This document shows, piece by piece, positions 60,266 to 64,000 of a stretch of 64,000 nucleotides of DNA (positions are counted from its first letter, which is position 1; each line of letters begins with the position of its first letter). Origin of the DNA: Arthrobacter sp. YD4 (GTDB taxonomy: Bacteria; Actinomycetota; Actinomycetes; Actinomycetales; Micrococcaceae); assembly GCF_030410515.1 (NCBI RefSeq), contig NZ_JAUHHD010000005.1, positions 124,001 through 188,000 on the forward strand. The letters run 5' to 3'. A program made the position numbers and the translations under genes. The notes below the pieces were generated by a model, which saw only the letters and a list, made by a program, of their open reading frames with translations, searched no databases and was not told the DNA's origin.

Positions 60266-60946
60266 GTGAGCGCGCCCGGGAAAATCCTGATGATCCGGCA
60301 CGGCCAGTCCGCTGCCAATGCCGATACCTCCATCTACAACCGGGTGCCCGATTACCGCATCCCGCTGACCGATCTGGGCGTCGAGCAGGCCCGGGCCGCC
60401 GGCGTCGAACTCCGCCGCCAGCTGGACGGGCAGCAGGTCTGCGTCTACGTCTCGCCCTACCTGCGCGCCTACCAGACCCTCGATGCGCTGGATCTGGGCA
60501 ACCTGACCGAGCGGGTCATCGAGGAGCCCCGGCTGAGGGAGCAGGACTGGGCGAACTTCCAGATCGCGGGGGACATCGAGGACCAGAAGGAGCTCCGGAC
60601 CGCTTACGGGCACTTCTTCTACCGGTTCCGCGAGGGCGAGTCCGGGTCCGATGTCTACGACCGGATCTCCTCGTTCATGGAGACCCTGTACCGGCACTGG
60701 TCCAAACCGGACTACGCGCCCAACGCCCTGTTCGTTACGCACGGGCTGACCATGCGGCTGTTCTGCATGCGCTGGTTCCACTGGTCCGTGGAGTACTTCG
60801 AGTCGTTGAACAACCCGGACAACGCCGAGCTGCGCACCCTGCACCGCACCGGGGACGGGAAGTACGAACTCGACAAGCCGTTCAGCCAGTGGGTGGAGCG
60901 GCGCGTGGACGAGACCGTGCTGCACGCCCCGCCCATGGTCTTCTAG
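60266..60946 (+). CDS. Histidine phosphatase-family protein (phosphoglycerate-mutase-like)
   Basis: A 226-residue protein. ILMIRHGQSAAN (about 7-18) has the phospho-accepting His in the Arg-His-Gly motif, YVSPYLRAYQTLDAL (about 70-84) gives a second Arg, and VTHGLTMRLFCMRW (about 157-170) the second His. LREQDWANFQ places the acid catalyst Glu. The family hydrolyses small phosphate esters; it is not the glycolytic enzyme, which is longer and differs in the middle. GTG 60266 fits a leaderless start. It converges on hutI with 5 bp between stops. Confidence 0.87.
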   Translation: MSAPGKILMIRHGQSAANADTSIYNRVPDYRIPLTDLGVEQARAAGVELRRQLDGQQVCVYVSPYLRAYQTLDALDLGNLTERVIEEPRLREQDWANFQIAGDIEDQKELRTAYGHFFYRFREGESGSDVYDRISSFMETLYRHWSKPDYAPNALFVTHGLTMRLFCMRWFHWSVEYFESLNNPDNAELRTLHRTGDGKYELDKPFSQWVERRVDETVLHAPPMVF

Positions 60947-60951
60947 AAGGT

Positions 60952-62163
60952 TTAGCGGGCGCGGACCCCGGCGCGCCAGACGGCGTGGGTCAGCGGCATG
61001 CCCGGCCGGTAGGCCAGGTGGGTGGCCGAGGGGGCGTTGAGCAGGTGCAGGTCCGCGCGGTGGCCGACGGCGATCGACCCCACAGCGCGTTCGCCGTCGA
61101 CGTCGTTCCCCGACTCCCGGCCCAGCGCCAGCGCCCCGCCGTAGGTCGCGGCGCGGACCGCCTCGTGCACGCTGAGCCGCATCTGCAGCACCGCGGTGGT
61201 GACGCAGAAGGCCATGGAGCTGGTGTAGGAGGTGCCGGGGTTGGCGTTGGAGGCGAGGGCCAGCTGGACGCCGGCGTCCAGCAGTTCGCGGCCGGGGGCC
61301 AGCGGCTGCCGGGTGGAGAGGTCGCAGGCCGGCAGGCAGGTGGCCACCGTGCCGCGCTCCCCGGCGCCGGCCGCGGCTTCCCAGCCGGACCAGCTGTCCG
61401 CGAGGTCGCGCACGTCCTCCCGGGACAGGTAATTCACGTGGTCCACGCTGGCGGCCCCGAACTCCACCGCCAGCCGCACGCCCGGGCCCTCGCCGAGCTG
61501 GTTGCCGTGCAGCCGCAGGCCCAGGCCAGCCTCCCGGCAGGCCGCCAGCACGCGGCGGGACTGCTCCTCGGTGAAGGCGCCGCGTTCGCAGAAGACGTCG
61601 GCCCAGCGCACGTAGGGCCGGACCGCTGCAAGCATCGGACCGCAGACCAGGTCCGTGTACTCCTCGGCGTCCATGCCAGCCGGGACCAGGTGGGCGCCGA
61701 GGTAGGTGACCTCGTCGGCGACCGTGGAGGCGATCCGGGCGCTGCGGGCCTCGTTGTCCACGTCAAGCCCGTAGCCGGTCTTGGTCTCCAGGTACGTGGT
61801 GCCCTGCGAGACTGCCTCCGCCACCCGGCCGAGGGCCAGGCGGGTAAGGTCGAAGTCGCCGGTCGCCCGGGTCGCGCCCATGGTCACGGCGATGCCGCCG
61901 GCGCTGTACTCCTCCCCCGCCATCCGCGCCTCGAACTCCGCGGTGCGGTCGCCGGCGAAGACCAAGTGCGTGTGCGAGTCCACCCAGCCGGGCAGCAGCG
62001 CGCGCCCCGCGGCGTCGATGGCGTCGTCCGCGGCCGGGGCGTCCCCGGCGGGGCCCAGCCAGGCGATGCGTTCGCCCTCGATGACGACGGCGGCGTCGTG
62101 CAGGACCCGGTGCTCAAGGTCCTGCGTCATCAATTCGCCGATATTCGTGATCAGGGTGCTCAT
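60952..62163 (-). CDS. hutI: Imidazolonepropionase
   Basis: A 403-residue amidohydrolase of histidine breakdown that opens 4-imidazolone-5-propanoate to N-formimino-glutamate. WVDSHTHLVFAGDRTAEFEA (about 61-80) is the HutI form of the metal-binding His-x-His site, TKTGYGLD (about 127-134) and LHGNQLGEG (about 218-226) bind substrate, and SNANPGTSYTSSM (about 311-323) holds the last metal Asp/Asn region. ATG 62163 follows the FAD oxidoreductase by 11 bp, so they are co-transcribed. hutH and hutU are not in the window. Confidence 0.94.
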   Translation of the reverse strand: MSTLITNIGELMTQDLEHRVLHDAAVVIEGERIAWLGPAGDAPAADDAIDAAGRALLPGWVDSHTHLVFAGDRTAEFEARMAGEEYSAGGIAVTMGATRATGDFDLTRLALGRVAEAVSQGTTYLETKTGYGLDVDNEARSARIASTVADEVTYLGAHLVPAGMDAEEYTDLVCGPMLAAVRPYVRWADVFCERGAFTEEQSRRVLAACREAGLGLRLHGNQLGEGPGVRLAVEFGAASVDHVNYLSREDVRDLADSWSGWEAAAGAGERGTVATCLPACDLSTRQPLAPGRELLDAGVQLALASNANPGTSYTSSMAFCVTTAVLQMRLSVHEAVRAATYGGALALGRESGNDVDGERAVGSIAVGHRADLHLLNAPSATHLAYRPGMPLTHAVWRAGVRAR

Positions 62164-62174
62164 GGGTCCATTCT

Positions 62175-63290
62175 TCAGGCCCGGATGGACATCCGCGTCG
62201 CCGCCAGCGCCTCCGCTGTCCGGGATGCCGGACTGTCGGCCGGGAACGGCGACCCGCCCGCCTGCCCGGCGAGGATCAGTTCGGCGGCGAGTTCGGCGAT
62301 CCCGGAGGAGGTCTGGAAGCCATAGCCGCCCTGGCCGGCGAGCCAGAAGAAGCCCGGCGCCTCGGCGTCGAACCCCACCACCGGGATGCCGTCGGAGGCC
62401 TCGGTGCGCAGCCCGGTCCACGCCCGGCTGACGGCGTTGATGCCGAGGGTGGTCACCTCGTTCAAGCGGGCGATCAGGGCCTCGACGTCGCCGGGGTATG
62501 GTCGGGCGTCCTCGGGTCCGCTGGGGACCTTCTCCGAGGGCGAGATCAGCACCTGGTGCCGGCCTTCCGGGCGGAAGTAGAAGCTGTCCGTGGCGGCCAC
62601 CATCGGGCAGCCGGGCGGAAGCGGATTCTCGACGTCGACGATCGCCGCGGTGCGGCGGAAGGGCTGCAGGCCGAGCTTCTCGACGCCGGCAAGGACGGCG
62701 AGCTCGTCCGCCCAGGCCCCCGCGGCGTTGACCACGACGGCGGTGGAGAGCGCCTCCTGCCCGGCGCCGAGTTCCCAGCCCGAGCCGGTGCGCTGCGCGG
62801 AGTGGATGCGGGCGCCGGTGATGATGTCCACGCCGCCGGCGACGGCCCGCTCCCGGTGGTCCTCCAGTAGCAGGGAGGCGTTGCAGGCGAAGGAGCCGGA
62901 GTCCAGCCCGGCGGCGGTGAAGCTCTCCGGTTTCAGCGCCGGGCAGAGCTTGAGCGCCTCGTCGTGGCCGATCAGGTGCATGAAGCCGCTGGCCTGCTCG
63001 CGGACCGCGTCCTCGTCGCCGATCAGCATGAACCGCCGGGGCGAGAGGACGGGCTCGGGGCGGGTGCCCTCGTGCGTGCCGATTAGTTCCAGCGTGCGCA
63101 GCGTCAGGTCCCGGACCACGGGCGGGCCGTAACTGGGGATGAGCTGCCGGGCCGAGCGCGCCGAGGTGTGGTAGCCCAGCGTCTGCTCGGCCTCGACCAG
63201 CGCCACGCTGCACTTGCCGGCCAGCGCCGAGGCCAGGGACAGTCCGGCAATGCCGCCGCCGGCAATCACAACATCGTAATGAGCTGACAT
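62175..63290 (-). CDS. FAD-dependent oxidoreductase, DAO family
   Basis: A 371-residue flavoprotein. The N-terminal VVIAGGGIAGLSLASALAG (about 7-25) binds FAD, and SARSARQLIPSYGPP is typical of glycine/D-amino-acid oxidase relatives. GQGGYGFQTSSGIAEL near the end is the second FAD contact. I chose ATG 63290 (GAGG 9 nt upstream) over upstream codons at 63299 and 63320. Co-transcription with hutI suggests a role in histidine or another amino-acid pathway, but the substrate is unknown; a D-amino acid or N-methyl amino acid is possible. Confidence 0.86.
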   Translation of the reverse strand: MSAHYDVVIAGGGIAGLSLASALAGKCSVALVEAEQTLGYHTSARSARQLIPSYGPPVVRDLTLRTLELIGTHEGTRPEPVLSPRRFMLIGDEDAVREQASGFMHLIGHDEALKLCPALKPESFTAAGLDSGSFACNASLLLEDHRERAVAGGVDIITGARIHSAQRTGSGWELGAGQEALSTAVVVNAAGAWADELAVLAGVEKLGLQPFRRTAAIVDVENPLPPGCPMVAATDSFYFRPEGRHQVLISPSEKVPSGPEDARPYPGDVEALIARLNEVTTLGINAVSRAWTGLRTEASDGIPVVGFDAEAPGFFWLAGQGGYGFQTSSGIAELAAELILAGQAGGSPFPADSPASRTAEALAATRMSIRA

Positions 63291-63348
63291 GTGACCCATC
63301 CTCGCACCCGGCGGGGACATCCGTCAGCAGGTCTTGCGGACCGGGTTG

Positions 63349-64000
63349 CTACGCGGCCGCGACCTCCGCGCGGCTGGCCACGAACGCCTGGACGCAGCGT
63401 TCGACGTCGTCGGCGCTGTGCGCGGCGGAGAGCTGGACGCGGATCCGGGCGGCGCCCTTGGGGACAACGGGGTAGCTGAAGGCGGTGACGAAGACGCCGT
63501 GGCCGAGCATGGCGTCGGCCACCTTGGCGGCCATCACGGCGTCGCCGAACATCACCGGGACGATCGCGTGTTCGCCGTCGAGCAGCTCGAAGCCCTCCTC
63601 GGCCATCCGGCGGCGGAACAGCCCGGCGTTGGCAAAGAGCTTTCCGCGCAGCTCCGCGGAGTTCTCCACCAGGTCCAGGGCCTTCAGGGTGGCGGCGACG
63701 ATCGCTGGGGCCAGGGAGTTCGAGAACAAGTACGGGCGGGCCTTCTGCCGGAGCATGGCAACGACCTCGCGGCGGCCGGAGACGTAGCCGCCGGAGGCAC
63801 CGCCCAGGGCCTTGCCGAAGGTGCCGGTGTAGATGTCCACCCGGTCCGAGACACCCGCGTGTTCGGGGGTGCCGGCGCCGGTGGGACCCATGAAGCCGAC
63901 GGCGTGCGAGTCGTCCACCATGACCATGGCGTCGTACTTGTCAGCCAAGTCGCAGATCGCCTCGAGCGGGGCGAGGTAGCCGTCCATCGAGAAGACGCCG
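63349..64000 (-). CDS. kbl: Glycine C-acetyltransferase (2-amino-3-ketobutyrate CoA ligase), C-terminal part
   Basis: The visible 217 residues are the C-terminal half or so of an alpha-oxoamine synthase; the N-terminal part lies beyond the window. [20 protein letters not shown] places the PLP-ring Asp and His, and [18 protein letters not shown] the Schiff-base Lys. [20 protein letters not shown] is the C-terminal Kbl block. The enzyme cleaves 2-amino-3-oxobutyrate with CoA to glycine and acetyl-CoA after threonine dehydrogenase. A 58-bp gap separates it from the FAD oxidoreductase gene, so they may share a transcript. Confidence 0.92.
   Translation of the reverse strand, partial: GVFSMDGYLAPLEAICDLADKYDAMVMVDDSHAVGFMGPTGAGTPEHAGVSDRVDIYTGTFGKALGGASGGYVSGRREVVAMLRQKARPYLFSNSLAPAIVAATLKALDLVENSAELRGKLFANAGLFRRRMAEEGFELLDGEHAIVPVMFGDAVMAAKVADAMLGHGVFVTAFSYPVVPKGAARIRVQLSAAHSADDVERCVQAFVASRAEVAAA

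Overview
The window is about 70% GC with dense, short-gapped operons, GTG starts, and many genes that lack a Shine-Dalgarno sequence but carry a -10 hexamer 6-8 nt before the start codon. Together with the rpsB-tsf-pyrH-frr-cdsA order, a single-chain glycyl-tRNA synthetase, DivIVA-type proteins, SAM-IV riboswitches and Crp-type operators, this points to an actinobacterium, most likely a soil member of the Micrococcaceae (Arthrobacter/Pseudarthrobacter-like). The genus is an inference. The window looks chromosomal. I saw no insertion sequence, prophage, CRISPR array or rRNA.

Layout. 1-13.9 kb: the tail of a CitB/DctR-type response regulator, then a seven-gene operon for branched-chain acyl-CoA breakdown (CitE-like lyase, MaoC hydratase, CoA-transferase B and A, acyl-CoA dehydrogenase, biotin-dependent carboxylase alpha and beta), a divergent TetR regulator, the branched-chain 2-oxoacid dehydrogenase genes bkdABC and an Lrp-type regulator. 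The gene set matches the leucine/BkaR locus of mycobacteria, with bkd moved to the other side of the regulator. 13.9-20 kb: two DUF485/solute-symporter modules flanking a LytS/LytTR-type two-component pair. 20-25 kb: a DivIVA-motif protein, then cdsA-frr-pyrH-tsf-rpsB. 25-33.5 kb: an M23 peptidase without a stop codon at its expected end, a glutaryl-CoA-dehydrogenase-like gene with a 16-bp palindromic operator, a CAT tRNA, a glycosyltransferase, a membrane and phospholipid group, and an MFS pump. 33.5-38.4 kb: two identical tRNA-Asn genes and dnaG-dgt-dusB. 38.4-44.2 kb: YibE/F, then an alpha/beta hydrolase - DUF1295 - acyltransferase operon behind an ECF-sigma-like promoter, then a fatty-acid transporter. 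44.2-50.3 kb: GNAT-glyS, a YdcZ transporter, an S4 protein, an esterase, an SGNH hydrolase and a SHOCT protein. 50.3-55.3 kb: the valine-catabolism pair mmsB-mmsA with a divergent LysR regulator, and an MHS-family transporter. 55.4-64 kb: metX and metY, each behind its own SAM-IV riboswitch; a VOC protein behind an iron-box-like site; a CPBP membrane protein; a histidine phosphatase; hutI with an FAD oxidoreductase; and the C-terminal part of kbl.

How it fits together. Several operons channel amino acids (leucine, isoleucine, valine, histidine, threonine) and short-chain acids into acetyl-, propionyl- and acetoacetyl-CoA. Five promoter regions of such catabolic or transport genes carry a TGTGA-N6-TCACA site or a one-mismatch version, which suggests a shared Crp/GlxR-type control. 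Methionine synthesis is under SAM riboswitch control. Nothing in the window is a clearly new defence or mobile system. The most interesting leads are regulatory: the Crp-like network, the shared GTTAC-N6-GTAAC operator, the iron box on a VOC gene, the paired riboswitches, and the ECF-type promoter in front of an uncharacterised lipid-related operon.
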